Source: Platerodrilus igneus (Eukaryota > Arthropoda > Insecta > Coleoptera > Lycidae). Taken from it: a stretch of DNA of 64,000 nucleotides. How positions within the stretch are numbered: the stretch's first letter is position 1; each line of letters opens with the position of its first letter. The DNA lies in the NCBI GenBank assembly GCA_036346225.1, contig JARFIW010000453.1:4898001-4962000 (forward strand), read 5' to 3'. The notes beneath the pieces were generated by a model that worked only from the letters and a program-made list of their open reading frames with translations, ran no database searches and was not told the DNA's origin. Position numbers and translations under genes: made by a program. This document shows positions 9,684 to 20,823 of the stretch, in pieces.

Positions 9684-10819
9684 TATGGCTAGTTATCGCA
9701 TAAAGAACGCCAGTGTCGGCGATGGAATGTCCGAATTTCTTTGAAAGCAGAAAGAGCGGTTTATTCAATTAATTAATGAAAAAAGAACACAACATACAGC
9801 AATAGAAGTTAATTGTGAACTCTACAGCGTCTACATAAAATGGGAGAAGAGACTACCGATGTGAAATTCTTTAACACAAAAAATATGGTTATAACATCTT
9901 CGAGTAATCTGGAAAATATGTACGAGGTCTTACGCGAAACAATGAGAACAAAATCAGAGAAATTCGAAACTTGTGGGTCCGGTTGGTCTTTGGAAAAGGT
10001 GCTCTATTTAGAAATAAATATTAATAAGTACAAGCCGATGTGAGGAGTTCTAGGTTAAGAATAAAAATTGTGAATATGTATTTAGAAATGTGGTATACAA
10101 AATTTAAACTGTATTAGTAAAAATTGTCTGTAATAAAAAGTTTTAAGAATAGTTTTTAGATTTTCTTTTAGGTATGAGCTGCAGGAAAGTTATAATTTAG
10201 AGGCTATGTGTGTAAAACGGTAAAGGGTGGTCGGATTTTAAATCTATTTACAGATTCGGATTCTGCGTGAAATTCTATACTAAATTGATATGTCAGGCGA
10301 CTAAAAAATTTATAAAGCTCCCTGGGGGATGATGCTATCTAAAAAATTCCTAAAAATTCAGATAGCTGAGCAAAAGCTAATATTAATTGATACCAAGCAA
10401 GATAGAGTTTTATCGCGAAAGATGAAATGGTTAGTCGAAGAAAACTATTTAGTTCAGAATGTTACCGGTAAAACATCTTAAAATCGGGGTAGCTCGGGGA
10501 TGCTATCTAAAAAGTCCTAGAAATTCAGGTAGCTGAGAAAAATCTAATATTAATTGACCAGAAACAACATAGATATATCTCGCAGGTGGAAATGTGGAGA
10601 AAGATTTATCTCGCGGGTGGAAAGAAGGCGGGTGTGACGTAATCAAAATGGTTGATATGCGGGTGTCTGAGCAAGGAAAAGAGCAAGGAAGGAGTCCCTC
10701 CTTGCTCCCCTCCTTGCTTCCCTCCTTATGGGAATTTACATGTAAATTTAGTCCAGATGTGTGTGGAAATGAGCATGCTGGTGGAAAAGAGGTTCCAGGA
10801 TCCCCAATTATCCTCTACT
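9665..10819 (-). repeat. Element A right inverted arm
   Basis: This is the inverse complement of the left arm, ending in CCTCTACT at 10819. It includes a local palindrome-rich stretch near 10670-10730 with alternating AGCAAGGA/TCCTTGCT blocks, which the left arm lacks. Confidence 0.8.
9684..10043 (+). pseudogene. Polymerase-head module, right-arm copy
   Basis: The plus frame reads ASYRIKNASVGDGMSEFL, a stop, then a segment with RFIQLINEKRTQH, VNCELYSVYIKWE and (from 9840) ETTDVKFFNTKN. It ends EKVLYLEININKYKPM and a stop at 10043. I associate this series with the conserved region between zinc fingers and the polymerase-B domain in insect Polinton-like proteins; the exact biochemical role is unknown to me. 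One internal stop and a missing C-terminal continuation make it non-functional. The same series occurs in the relic at 4190-4440. Confidence 0.55.
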
Positions 10820-10825
10820 AATGAA
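10820..10825. repeat. Target site duplication of element A, right
   Basis: AATGAA is an exact match to 6067-6072. Confidence 0.85.
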
Positions 10826-11205
10826 GTAACTTGCATAATAGGTAAGTTGGTCCAAATCGATCTATTTTGAGCCAAGGAATCTCTGTTCTCCGTTGTACAC
10901 GCATTTTCCAGATATCCTGTATATGCTTTTAATTTATTCTTCTTTTGAGTAATATATGTTTCCAAAACTTGGAATACATACAGTTATTATACAGAGTGTT
11001 GGTCATTGATTCTAAATAAGCAATGAACATCAGAAGTGAAATAAACAACCTTTGACATTAAATTAAATGTCGTTTATTTGTATTTTAACTATTTCAGAAG
11101 CATGATTTGGAGAAAATTAGATTAATATAATCTATATTTACTTAGCCTACATAAAAAAATGTGACCCTCATAACACTGATAATAAATGAACGGTTTGATA
11201 TAAAC
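10826..11205. other. Intergenic DNA upstream of P450 gene 1
   Basis: I see no gene or repeat. It probably contains the upstream regulatory region of the P450. Confidence 0.4.
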
Positions 11206-11215
11206 AACAAAGGAT
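11206..11215 (+). promoter_or_regulatory. AACAAAGGAT motif shared by the two P450 promoters
   Basis: AACAAAGGAT lies 71 bp before the P450 start at 11287. The identical string lies 64 bp before the start of the paralogue at 43566 (43492-43501). It may be a core-promoter or leader element kept since duplication. No factor is assigned. A near-palindromic GATATACGCGTAACGCATATC follows at about 11233. Confidence 0.35.
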
Positions 11216-11286
11216 GCTTTATTGCAGTTATGTGATATACGCGTAACGCATATCATAAACACTTCCTTTAGTCTTGAATAAAAACA

Positions 11287-12911
11287 ATGGTGGAGTGGTT
11301 TGACATAGTGGTCTTGATCTTAACATTAGTTGTTAGTTCATTAACCTATTTTAAGTGGAAATTTTCATACTGGCGTAGGAAACGCATACCTTATATCCAG
11401 CCTCAGGTTCCATTTGGAACGAGCGAAAATCCATTTAGAAGAAAATATAACAACGCATTGCTGGTGCAAAATCAGTACCGTTACTTCAAATCGTTGGGAT
11501 TTGATTATGGAGGACTTTATTTATTGGTTAGACCAAGTCTGCTGTTGGTGGATAGTGAGCTTATTAAAAATGTAATGTCAAAAGATTTTCAGTATTTCAC
11601 TGATCGAGGATTGTACTATAACGAAAGAGACGACCCACTCAGTGCCCATTTATTTAACCTAGAAGGCCAAAAATGGAGAAATTTAAGGGCTAAGTTAACA
11701 CCAACATTTACATCAGGCAGAATCAGGACAATGTTTCCTACTTTGGTAGCATGTGGGGAGCCGCTATACGAACCTGCAAATAATTTCTGTAATAAAAGAG
11801 AGGCAATTGATATAAAAGATCTTTTAACACGTTTCACAACTGACGTAATAGGTTCTTGTGCATTTGGTCTAGAATGCAATAGCTTTAAAAAACCAGAAGG
11901 CGATTTCTACAAATACGCACGAATGATTTTTACAGCATCATCCAAAGTTGGAGCTCTTAAATTCCTTGTTGCTAATACAAATCCGACACTTGGTAGATTC
12001 CTAAAGATAACGATTTCCAGATCTCAGACTAGAGATTTTTTTTTAAACATCGTAAAGGAAACAGTAAATTATAGAAAACAGTATAATATAGTTCGCAACG
12101 ACTTCATGCAACTGCTTATTGATTTAATGAATAATGACTCCACCGGAGAAGGTTTAACAATTGAACAAATGGCTGCACAAGCATTTGTATTCTTTATAGC
12201 GGGGTTTGAAACATCTTCTACAACTATGACTTTTTGCCTGTATGAACTTGCAATTAATCAAGAAGTTCAGAAAAAGGTTCGAGACGAAATTCATGCTATA
12301 TTGTCCAAATTTGAAGGAAATATTACCTACGACGCCATTATGGAAATGAAATATTTAAACAGCGTAATTGATGGTAATAAATATAAACTTAACTTTGCCA
12401 ACACAATTAAATACACTTGTTTTTGCAGAAACATTAAGAAAATATCCCGCTCTTCCACTGTTATCGCGAGTTTGCGTGCAAAATTATAAAATTCCTGACA
12501 CTGATATTACCATAGAAAAAGACACCCGGCTCATTATTCCCGTGTACGCTTTGCATCACGATGAAGAATATTTTACAGATCCTGAAAAGTTCGATCCTGA
12601 TAGATTCAATGACAACAATAAAGTTAATATAAAACCATTCACCTACATGCCATTTGGAGAAGGTCCACGCATCTGCATTGGTAAACTTTGTTTTGCTACA
12701 GGCTTTTTGTTTCTACACGTATGTTTCAGGCCTCAGATTTGGGTTATTACAAACAAAGGTTGGTTTGGTTGTATTACTGAGAAACTTTCACTTTCTGCTC
12801 AATGCCAAAACCAAATTCCCTATAGAATTTAACCGATTAAGTATTTTACTAGGCGCCCAAGGTGGAGTTTGGTTGGATATTGAAAAGATTGGTGATAAAG
12901 ACGCCATATAA
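11287..12911 (+). CDS. Cytochrome P450, CYP6-type (clan 3), gene 1
   Basis: Three exons: 11287-12373, 12429-12680 and 12730-12911, joined across GT-AG introns of 55 and 49 bp, both in phase 1. They give 506 residues, normal for the family. Residues 5-20 form a hydrophobic ER membrane anchor. P450 landmarks are all present: WxxxR in helix C (W130, R134), the AGFETS oxygen-activation motif (about 305-310), ExxR (E363, R366, split by intron 1), PDRF (about 419-422) and the heme loop PFGEGPRICIG with ligand Cys445. Reading through the introns would break the protein, which supports the splicing. The PTFTSG and DRGLYYNE segments are typical of CYP6. The likely role is NADPH-P450-reductase-dependent oxidation of plant chemicals or xenobiotics; the substrate cannot be read from sequence. 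No disabling change was seen. Confidence 0.93.
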
Positions 12912-12979
12912 ATATTATCATTTTATATGGTGTTTAAAAAAGTTGAATATTTTATTGATCATCAGGAACAAAAAGTCTT

Positions 12980-12985
12980 AATAAA
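12980..12985 (+). terminator. Likely polyadenylation signal of P450 gene 1
   Basis: AATAAA lies 69 bp after the stop codon and is the first canonical signal downstream. Confidence 0.5.
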
Positions 12986-15900
12986 CATAGTTCCGCAAAT
13001 AACTGTTTCGAAAATTGATTTCCTTTGGTATTTTAGTTAAATATTAAATGACACCCAAAACCATATTGTTTTGGAAATTAAATGTGAAATGTGAATTTAT
13101 TAAACTTTTACTTGTGAGGCTTTGTTTAAGAACATGTGAGAACTTGGGCGTGTGAGGGTTTGAATGCTGCACAAATTTCGTGTTAGAATTATAATGGAGA
13201 GTTGCTGTAACACTATTTTAATTATAGTGTACGTTGATATTTTATAAAACTTGGTGAAAATTATTTGCTGATACGGAATGCTTCAACATAACAACTACCA
13301 AACCCGATAAAAATACTCTTATCATATTTGCTCTTGAATTGTATTCTTTAACCCTTAAACTAAGAACCAGAACCCGTTTTTCTTTTGCTTTGAGGTTGCA
13401 ATATTTGTTAATTTTGTTTCAGTTCTGTCAGCTCATGAATAATTTTACAATTTAATGAGAATTTTTCCTGTAATAATGAAAAATTGTTACTAAAATTTCT
13501 TTTTGGCTATTTTATTTTTCTGAGGGTGGTTTTTGACTAGAATGTAATATAGCCAAACTGTGTTGCCAAAACAAATTTAAAAAGCTCGCGGACTAGGTTC
13601 GGGTCTATTCCTGCGTAGGCATGATGGGGGTTGGGGTTTTTTTTAAGATTGAACTTATCTGGGCATAAATTGGGGCGCCACTGCGTCAATAAAATTAACA
13701 AAAGAATAATCTTCTTAAGGATAGATACAGATAAGTTTTAAGGAATTTACTTAAGCCTGAATGTAGATATTCAGTAATATAATTTCCTTTCTTTTTACTT
13801 AATTATCCCAACCAGAATTGGATAAATCACTTGTTTCTCTTACTAGACTCTCAGAAATAAAACTATTACGATATTTGACTGATATGTAATGAAATTAGTT
13901 ACTCTCTTTTATATACAAAAAAATTTAAGAAAATATCATAAATACAATAGCAGGAAGTCGAATGCTGATAGAAATATTAAGTCGACAAAAAAATTTAACA
14001 GTTACTAATGGGTTAGGCCCGTCATAAAAAAATATCCAATATCTCACTACATTAAGTAAATGCTTCAACCAAAGATCTTTGTTTTCGGCTCACAAGAATT
14101 ATTTATAGATCAAACTTTAATCTTTCTAATGTTTTAGTGGCTTTTCTTCAAATTCAGGAATTATCTCATTATACAACTTATTTAAGAACATAAGTGTAAC
14201 TTGTTTAAATAAACATGTACCACTAGATATTTATCTAGCAGATGTTAGATCAACATGTTGTCCTTAACCACTATTTAATACTAGCAAATAACTACAAAAG
14301 TTTAAGCAGATCTTCTTATCTATACTAAATAAAACATAATTTAATTCAACAGGAAAGTTTTCATATTCAATTTTCAAAAATTTATTGTATTTTTCATATC
14401 GTTTAACCAATTATTTTTCTTCTAATAAGACAGTTTCTGACAAAATTTGCTTCTCGCGTGGATTGATGCTTGTTACAAAGAGGAATTGTATTCATCCTAG
14501 CTTGAAGATTCTTAGTGTTACAAAAAAATTACAAAACACCTGTTTGATTGCAGCCACGTGCATTTGTCGTTTCTTTAATACGAACAAACAGGATTCCCTC
14601 ATCAAAGGATAACCCACTTCCATTTACTATACTGTAATTCGAATTGATTTCTTATACCCATTATGATTTCTTAAACTATACCATCTGAAACTTGCTTGCG
14701 CTTTACAAATTTTGAGTTCACTTCAATACTCTGCTTTACTAAAAATAACTGTGTTTCTACACTTTAACTCAGGCAATACGCCTCTCCCAAGAGTGATATT
14801 TATCACTCCTCACACTCCTCACACCTTTTTAAAAGATAACGTGTTTGCTTTCTACATGCCACAACGAGAATACTTGTTTTTATATCGGACAAGCGCATCG
14901 AGCATCTTGCGCATGGCTGCGCGGATTCCGCATAACATATAGCAAATTCCAGATTGGCCTAAAACTAAAACATTACAAAATGGAATTTTATATAAATGCT
15001 GAAATGGCCGGTTTGCATGTTTTTTTATACAACCACTCCAAGAAAACAAGAAGCTTGCACTCTAAAGTGTTTTGCGTTCGTACACTTCCTCCCGATAAAT
15101 TGTTTTCGAAGCTTGTTACCCACTTTTCTTTCCCGCTTGGCGTCAATTATTGTGAGTATCAGTCCTCAGGCCAAATCGATAACAAATTCACAGTCGATGG
15201 TTTACCTAAAACCAGCAAAAGAAAGTGTCTATACAAAGCTAGACAAAGGTCCACCATACCTACGGCCCAATGTAGTGAGGTAACAAACCTGTAAATATGC
15301 AGCGACTTAGAAAGTAAAGTAAAAAATAAAAGATACAGAAGTGATAAGAGAGGGAAACGGTATATTTGTTGCTTTGTAGCAACCAGGTAGGAGAAAGAGA
15401 AGAAAGGGAATAGCATTGAGCAAAAGCTATAGGAAAACGATGGCTGGCGAAGCACTACTCGACCAACCAAAGTGTAGTCAGCAGCTCGATGTGATGAAAG
15501 GTTGTCTCGGGACTAAAACAGGTCCAACTGAGAAACAAATAAGAGCGAAATGAAGATAGAGATATATGAAAAAATAGAGTTCTAAAATAAACATCCTAGA
15601 AAAAGGGTAAAAAGTAGAGAATGTCCCTATTAGAACAGATCAGTCGGTAGAACCACCTAAAATATTAACGATAAGATAAGCTTTATTCCAACATTTTGAT
15701 AATTAAAAATAATCGGGCCCCAAATAAGACCTAAACAGTCAGTCTTCTTCCTACCGAACGCATACACTGCGATAACAAAATCTGGCAAAAGTAACACAAC
15801 CAACATAGATATAAACACACAGTAATTTCAAAAACGAATAACTACCATGGACACAGCAATAATTATACGACAGACAGTTAATCGAAAATAAAAGTAGAAA

Positions 15901-16860
15901 ACATCATCACAATAACGAAAAATATTGTAAACGACAAAGGCTATAGTCTCTTACAACACGAGTTACGTATCCTCCAATCTATATATGTACAAATAAATGG
16001 AATTTATTAGGAAATCACTAAGAAACTTAAGTTAGATGTAACATTGTAAATTCAAGGATAAATCAGAAAGGTTATTGAAAGTTCACAAGCAAGTTGTGAG
16101 AACGGATGTAATACATTGTATTCCAGACGTAAGCGATACTGCAGGTGCAGGTCACAGACGGTTAAGAAACCGCAATTACTTAGAAATTAAGATTGTTACA
16201 TTGTATACTAAATAGAATAAAGAAATAAGCAGACATGAGCTCTGCAAATTCCCACAGACATGTGAAGGGCAGGAACAACAAATTCCCCGATTGTCCCAGA
16301 TCAGTCAGTCAGTCTTGAGTATTTTAGCTTCAACATTGTTGTTTGCTTAGGCTACTCGCGCTCATTAATTCAATTATGAATTATTTCGACTTAGTATAAA
16401 TTATATTAGTTTGTCAAAATTCCATATTAAATATTAGTTTAAAAAATAAATTGTTACAAGAAGTTTTGGAAGAAGTTTTTAAAAAGACCGCTCCCAAAGC
16501 TCGAAACGTAACTCACCTTAAGTAAAAACAACAACGTCCCTATAATATACAACGATTGATTACAAAATTTGTAACAAATGATTGAAATATAAGCGAAAGA
16601 AAACAAATCGAATAAAAATTTCTTGTGTCGCAACTGTGAAAATCGACTTTTTACAACAGAGACTTAGGCCACGATTTTATATGTAACCAAAGAATAAAGC
16701 AACAATTTGGCATCAGCTAATAGAAGTCCTAAATATTCGTTGGGTTATTCAAACAAAGGAATGTCAACCACATTAAGAAAAATGTAGTGGGTCATGGAAT
16801 AATAACAAGATAGATGGAAATTTAAAAGAAATGTAATTATTTGAGAATAGGGAACAAACA
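12986..16860. other. AT-rich intergenic DNA, no gene recognised
   Basis: Open frames such as 14385-14612 and 14845-15294 have no recognisable domains and the composition looks random. A stretch near 15120-15150 (CTTTCCCGCTTGGCGTCAAT) recurs almost unchanged near 39000, suggesting an unclassified repeat. I found no LTRs or terminal repeats. Confidence 0.4.
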
Positions 16861-17298
16861 AACATAGAAACAAGGAAAAGATTGCTGAAAACATATGTGT
16901 GGAGCACAACACTGCACGGCTGTAAAACGTGGACAGTGGGAGAAGCGAACAGAAAAAAGGTAAAACCCTTTAAAGTGTGGTGCTACAGACATATAATGAA
17001 GATATCATAAATAAACAAAGTTACAAACAAAGAGGTTTCCAAAATGATAGGGGAAGAAAGAAATATCTGGAAAACAGTATAAAATAGGAGAGATAGGATG
17101 ATAGGACACATACTTAGGCATGAGGGAATAGTGCGTAATATATTACAAGAAAAGAAAGTAAAAAAGAGAGGTAGAGGTAGACCTAGATTAGACAATTGCA
17201 CACAGATAATGAAAGATGTAGGCTGTGGAAATTTCAGGAAAATGTGTAGATTAGCTCAGAATAGGAAACAATGGAGATACGCGTCCAATCAGTTCTAG
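16861..17298 (+). pseudogene. RTE-type LINE reverse-transcriptase tail, relic 2
   Basis: Plus-strand translation gives the C-terminal end of a non-LTR retrotransposon protein. Segments include NIETRKRLLKTYVWSTTLHG, GCKTWTVGEANRKK, a VTNKEV block, and RMIGHILRHEGIVRNIL. The final segment has RGRGRPRLDN, IMKDVGCGNF and LAQNRKQWRYAS, with a stop after 17298. Two stops lie upstream. The end region 17098-17298 is an uninterrupted frame of 66 residues. Only the last third of the ORF is present, as expected for a 5'-truncated LINE insertion. Confidence 0.75.
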
Positions 17299-17448
17299 GA
17301 CTGAGAGCCTGTTAATGATGAGGGAAGAATAAAAAAATGTTGCCATCAGGAATGAGGAATCTATCTTTTAGAACTGAATGAGTTGACAAGATTTGAAACA
17401 ATTCATGGTTTAATGATAACATCCATTTATATCTACCATAGAATAAGG

Positions 17449-17454
17449 CAAGGG
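17449..17454. repeat. Target site duplication of element B, left
   Basis: CAAGGG directly precedes the element and is repeated exactly at 26722-26727. Confidence 0.88.
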
Positions 17455-17702
17455 AGTAGGGTAAAATCAAGAAATCCAGAACCACATTTCCCCCAGAATC
17501 CCACATTTCCCCACACATCTGGACCAAAAAGTTTTCTTCGACTAACCATTTTTCATCTTTCGAGATAAATATCTTAAATTTTTCATCTTTCGAGACAAAT
17601 GAGCATCCTCATTTCCTCCCACATCTGAACCAAAAAGTTTTCTTCGACTAACATTTTTTTATCTTTCATCTGAACCAAATAGTTTTCTTCGTCTAGCCAA
17701 TG

Positions 17703-18666
17703 CATCTTTCGAGATAAACCTACCTTGTTTGGTATCAATTAATATTAGATTTTCTCAGCTACCCGAATCTCTAGGAATTTTCAGATAGCATCACCCCCAG
17801 GAGCTACCCCATTTTAAGATTTCTTACCTGTAGCGACTTTTGACCGTTCTTATAAACTTTTTTAGTCATGCGATACATTAAATTAGCTTAGAATTTTATG
17901 CACATCCCGAATCTGCAAACAGATTTGAAATCGGACCACGCCCTGCAAAGTTATACCCCTTTAAAGTCCTGATCTTCTAAATTTTACTCTTTGCTTTATA
18001 AGCAAAACTAACAAATAGTTTTCTTCGTCTAGCCAATGCATCTTTCGAGATAAACCTATCTTGTTTGGTATCAATCAATATTAGAATTTTCTCAGCTACC
18101 CGAATCTTTAGGAATTTTTTAGATTGCGCCATCCCCCAGAGAGCTACCCCCATTTTAAGATTTCTTACCTGCTGCGATTTCTGACAATCCTTAAACATTT
18201 TTTTAGTCATGCGATACATATTGTTAGTCTAAAATTTTACGCACAACCCGAATCTGCAAACAGATTTGAAATCGGTCTACTCCTTACAAAGTTACCCCTT
18301 TAAAGCTCCCAAACCTCTACATTTTACTCTTTGCTTTATAAGCAAAACTAACAAATACTTTTCTTTGTCTAGCCAATGCATCTTTCGAGATAAACCCATC
18401 TTGTCTGGTATCAATTAATATTAGAATTTTCTCAGCTACCCGAATCTTTAGGAATTTTTCAGCTATCATCACCCCCAAGGGAGCTACCCCAATTTTAAGA
18501 TTTCTTACCTGTAGCGACTTTTGAGCGTTCTTATAAACTTTTTTAGTCATGCGATACATTAAATTAGCTTAGAATTTTATGCACATCCCGAATCTGCAAA
18601 CAGATTTGAAATCGGACTACTCCTTACAAAGTTACCCCTTTAAAGCTCCCAAACCTCTACATTTTG
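17703..18666 (-). repeat. Three ~340-bp subterminal repeats, left arm
   Basis: Units begin CATCTTTCGAGATAAACC at 17703, 18038 and 18379 (spacing 335 and 341 bp). The third is cut short. On the minus strand units 2 and 3 each hold an open frame of 80 codons from MYRMTKK to AYKAKSK (17977-18219 and 18317-18559). Unit 1 has a shorter version. Degenerate copies of the same block lie in element A (6270, 6445, 8525, 10300-10600). The unit is therefore a family trait and may be a replication or protein-binding region. Whether the open frame is coding is unclear. Confidence 0.8.
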
Positions 18667-18889
18667 CTCGTCTATGACATATGCTTTAACCAACTATTTC
18701 CCTAGAAATCTAAAACCGCAAGGATTTTAGAAACGAGTTTTTTATAAGCCATAAGTGCTTAGTATTTAAAATCATTTTTTCAAACAGTAATGTGCTTTTC
18801 TCAGAATGTTGCAAAAACCCATGACTTAAAATTTTTTATGGTTTTAACATAATTACATGCACAATGCTAAATTGTTGGAAAATACATAG

Positions 18890-19005
18890 ACAAGGACAAA
18901 CTAATCGCTTTACAATTATGTGACGTATAGTGAAAGTAGCATAGAGGACAAACTAATTGCTTTACAATTATGTGACGTAAAGTGAAAGTAGCCTTTCTTT
19001 TTTAT
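18890..19005 (+). repeat. 57-bp tandem duplication in the left arm
   Basis: GGACAAACTAATCGCTTTAC starts a unit repeated directly at about 18952 with few changes. It is mirrored in the right arm (about 25168-25285), so the duplication predates or was copied with the arm. Confidence 0.75.
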
Positions 19006-19213
19006 TAATTAGCGGGTATATGATTTGAGAAATACAATAGATATGCTCGATGCTAATAGGAAAGTACGCTAAATGCAAGTCAATTAACAACAATTTAATA
19101 GTGTTTACTGACCTACCTTAATTGTTTGTACAAGGAAACACAATAAAATATATTCAAATATAGTAACTACCTTATTTATTTATGCCCCATGTGTAGCTTA
19201 CTGTACTATTAGG

Positions 19214-19433
19214 ACCAGGGTATGCAGACTTTAACACCTCCATCTCGCACGCTTTACACGGATGTTAGTTGTTTCGTACAAGACCCTTTAACAACTGTTG
19301 GAGTTGAACGTTTACTGCTTAATGACATACCGTGCTGTTTTTCCTTGTGTTGCTGTAAGCTATTCTTGTAAAAGCGATACTGCAAGACCCAGAGTTTAAG
19401 TACTTTGCTGCCGACGGATGTATAAGCTTAACC
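19214..19433 (-). pseudogene. Zinc-finger relic, left arm of B
   Basis: The minus strand aligns with the zinc-finger segment of element A: the AEYLNYGSCGIAFTR equivalent appears as AKYLNSGSCSIAFTR, then frameshifts. A CKACEMEV block corresponds to the second finger. It lacks intact histidines and is dead. Confidence 0.5.
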
Positions 19434-19700
19434 GGGGACGATGTTACACCACGACATTAAATGGCAGGCTTGAATATTTTTTTTGGAAACAATCGAAGAT
19501 TGCCGAAGACACTCGAAGAGTGCACAAACGCGGTCACTAAACCACAATTAATAATCGCCTTTATAGGTTTAACATTTCTACCATTACCAATGACTTTAAT
19601 TTCTTATTGGAGAATCCTTATTCTCCCACGCACTGTTGCGTAGCTGGATGCCCACCCTTTTGGGGATATATGCTCGTTATAGGTTGTAGCACCCGCGGTT

Positions 19701-19836
19701 TTACTTAACTACACTTCGTGAGATCCCTTTAATCTTTTTAATCGTGTCCTTCTCGCGCACAATACAGTAGGACTTAGCCTTACTACCTACAAATTCTAAC
19801 ACCAAGTCACCGTTAAACTCGTCTTTAAATTTCCCC
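19701..19836 (-). pseudogene. Polymerase-B C-terminal tail, left arm of B
   Basis: This is the mirror copy of 24335-24472. The segment reads GKFKDEFNGDLVLEFVGSKA then KSYCIV and a lysine-rich end. An extra C in the run near 19833 shifts the frame relative to the right-arm copy. Confidence 0.5.
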
Positions 19837-20029
19837 ACAACTTTTTGTTAACATGCGGTAAATTGTGTTTATTATTTGCGGGTACACCACTTTAAACTTA
19901 AAAATAAAACAGGATAGTTTAATACGTCTATTAATAATTTATGGTAATGTTGACGATACAAATATGTAAAACAAACTTTATCAAGAAAATATAATGTTTT
20001 AATAGAATACATACATGTATTGATAACAT

Positions 20030-20823
20030 CTATAAACCGCTGTGGTAACCAGAGTCTGGCGAATCTGGGATATCCAAATCTCTAAACATTTGCGCAACCG
20101 ATTGCCTTGCAGTTGCATCTTTTAAGTACTGAATGGGAAACATTTAATAAGTTCCAACACTGTCAAGTAATTTAAATTGCTGCAATCATTTGACAGAGAA
20201 ATACTGGCACTGCTCTCTCCCTCTAATAACGTTTGAACCCCTTCTTCCTCCGTCGTATTTCCACATACTTTTTTTATATCACCAACAAATTTTTCGTAAA
20301 ATTCTGGAAAGTTTCTACACCTTAACTCGGTCATTTTATAACAGATCAATTCTCGCAAATTTAATAGCTTGATGCACTCGTACGCAGGTAGCACAATAAC
20401 ATTCCCATCTTTCGTAATCTCCATATTATATAAATTCTCTTTTTCAAAATTGTTCAACAACCATATACTTCTATTAAAGGCTGTGCTCAGCCGCAATTTG
20501 AAATCTTGATCCAATTGTATGTCAACAACATCGTTTCCAGTAGTGAGACCATTTAATCGAGTGTTTAGCACGTCACGAGAAAATACGTTGATTTGAAATT
20601 CCACTTGAAAAGTACACAATTTCTTCCAATCGAAGTAAGAGAATGTTATCGTAGAATCAGCACACATACCACTACAGCAAATAACTTGGATGGCAGGTTG
20701 AAGACCACCATATAAATCAAAACCAACTTCTAATATATGGTGGTGATAATTTGAAGGAAATTCGCCTAACCTATAGGTTGACTTACCAACTAGTTGGTTG
20801 ATATTTAATTGCGGTACTCGCAC
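20030..20823 (-). pseudogene. Unknown Polinton-core protein, frameshifted near its end
   Basis: A minus-strand frame of 233 residues runs from ATG at 20823 to a stop at 20122. It is acidic to neutral, has no membrane segment, and ends with a serine-rich stretch then LNYLTVLELIKCFPFST. I do not recognise a domain. Just before the stop another frame takes over and stays open across the inner edge of the left arm, reading YLKDATARQSVAQMFRDLDI then PDSPDSGYHSGL, and stops at 20030. The length and composition suggest one gene with a single frameshift near 20130. Its tail lies inside the inverted arm. It could be a capsid-associated or accessory protein, but that is a guess from context. Confidence 0.5.

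Larger units (their letters stand above)
6073..10819. mobile_element. Polinton-like element A, near-palindromic derivative
   Basis: Both ends read AGTAGAGGATAATTG inward and are flanked by an exact 6-bp duplication, AATGAA. The ends continue as long inverted arms: left 6073-6630 plus 8376-9325, right about 9665-10819. The left arm is split by unrelated DNA. A 6-bp duplication and long inverted repeats are the hallmark of Polinton/Maverick elements. The coding scraps agree: a C2H2 zinc-finger segment in the centre, and in each arm a copy of a module I associate with the N-terminal part of Polinton polymerase proteins. No integrase, capsid, protease or ATPase is present, so it is non-autonomous. 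It shares subterminal repeats with element B at 17455-26721. Confidence 0.82.
17455..20117 (+). repeat. Element B left terminal inverted arm
   Basis: This is the inverse complement of 24056-26721 from AGTAGGG inward to AGTTGCA at 20117, where similarity stops. Differences by eye are rare single substitutions and one-base indels. It contains three subterminal repeats, a zinc-finger relic and a polymerase tail. Confidence 0.9.

Noticed and set aside
14845..15294. 149-codon plus-strand frame
   Set aside because: No domain, overlapped by equally long frames on both strands, and composition like the surrounding non-coding DNA.
19461..19643. 60-codon frame identical at 24530-24712, first taken as a conserved gene
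   Set aside because: The identity follows from the near-identical inverted arms and gives no independent evidence of selection.
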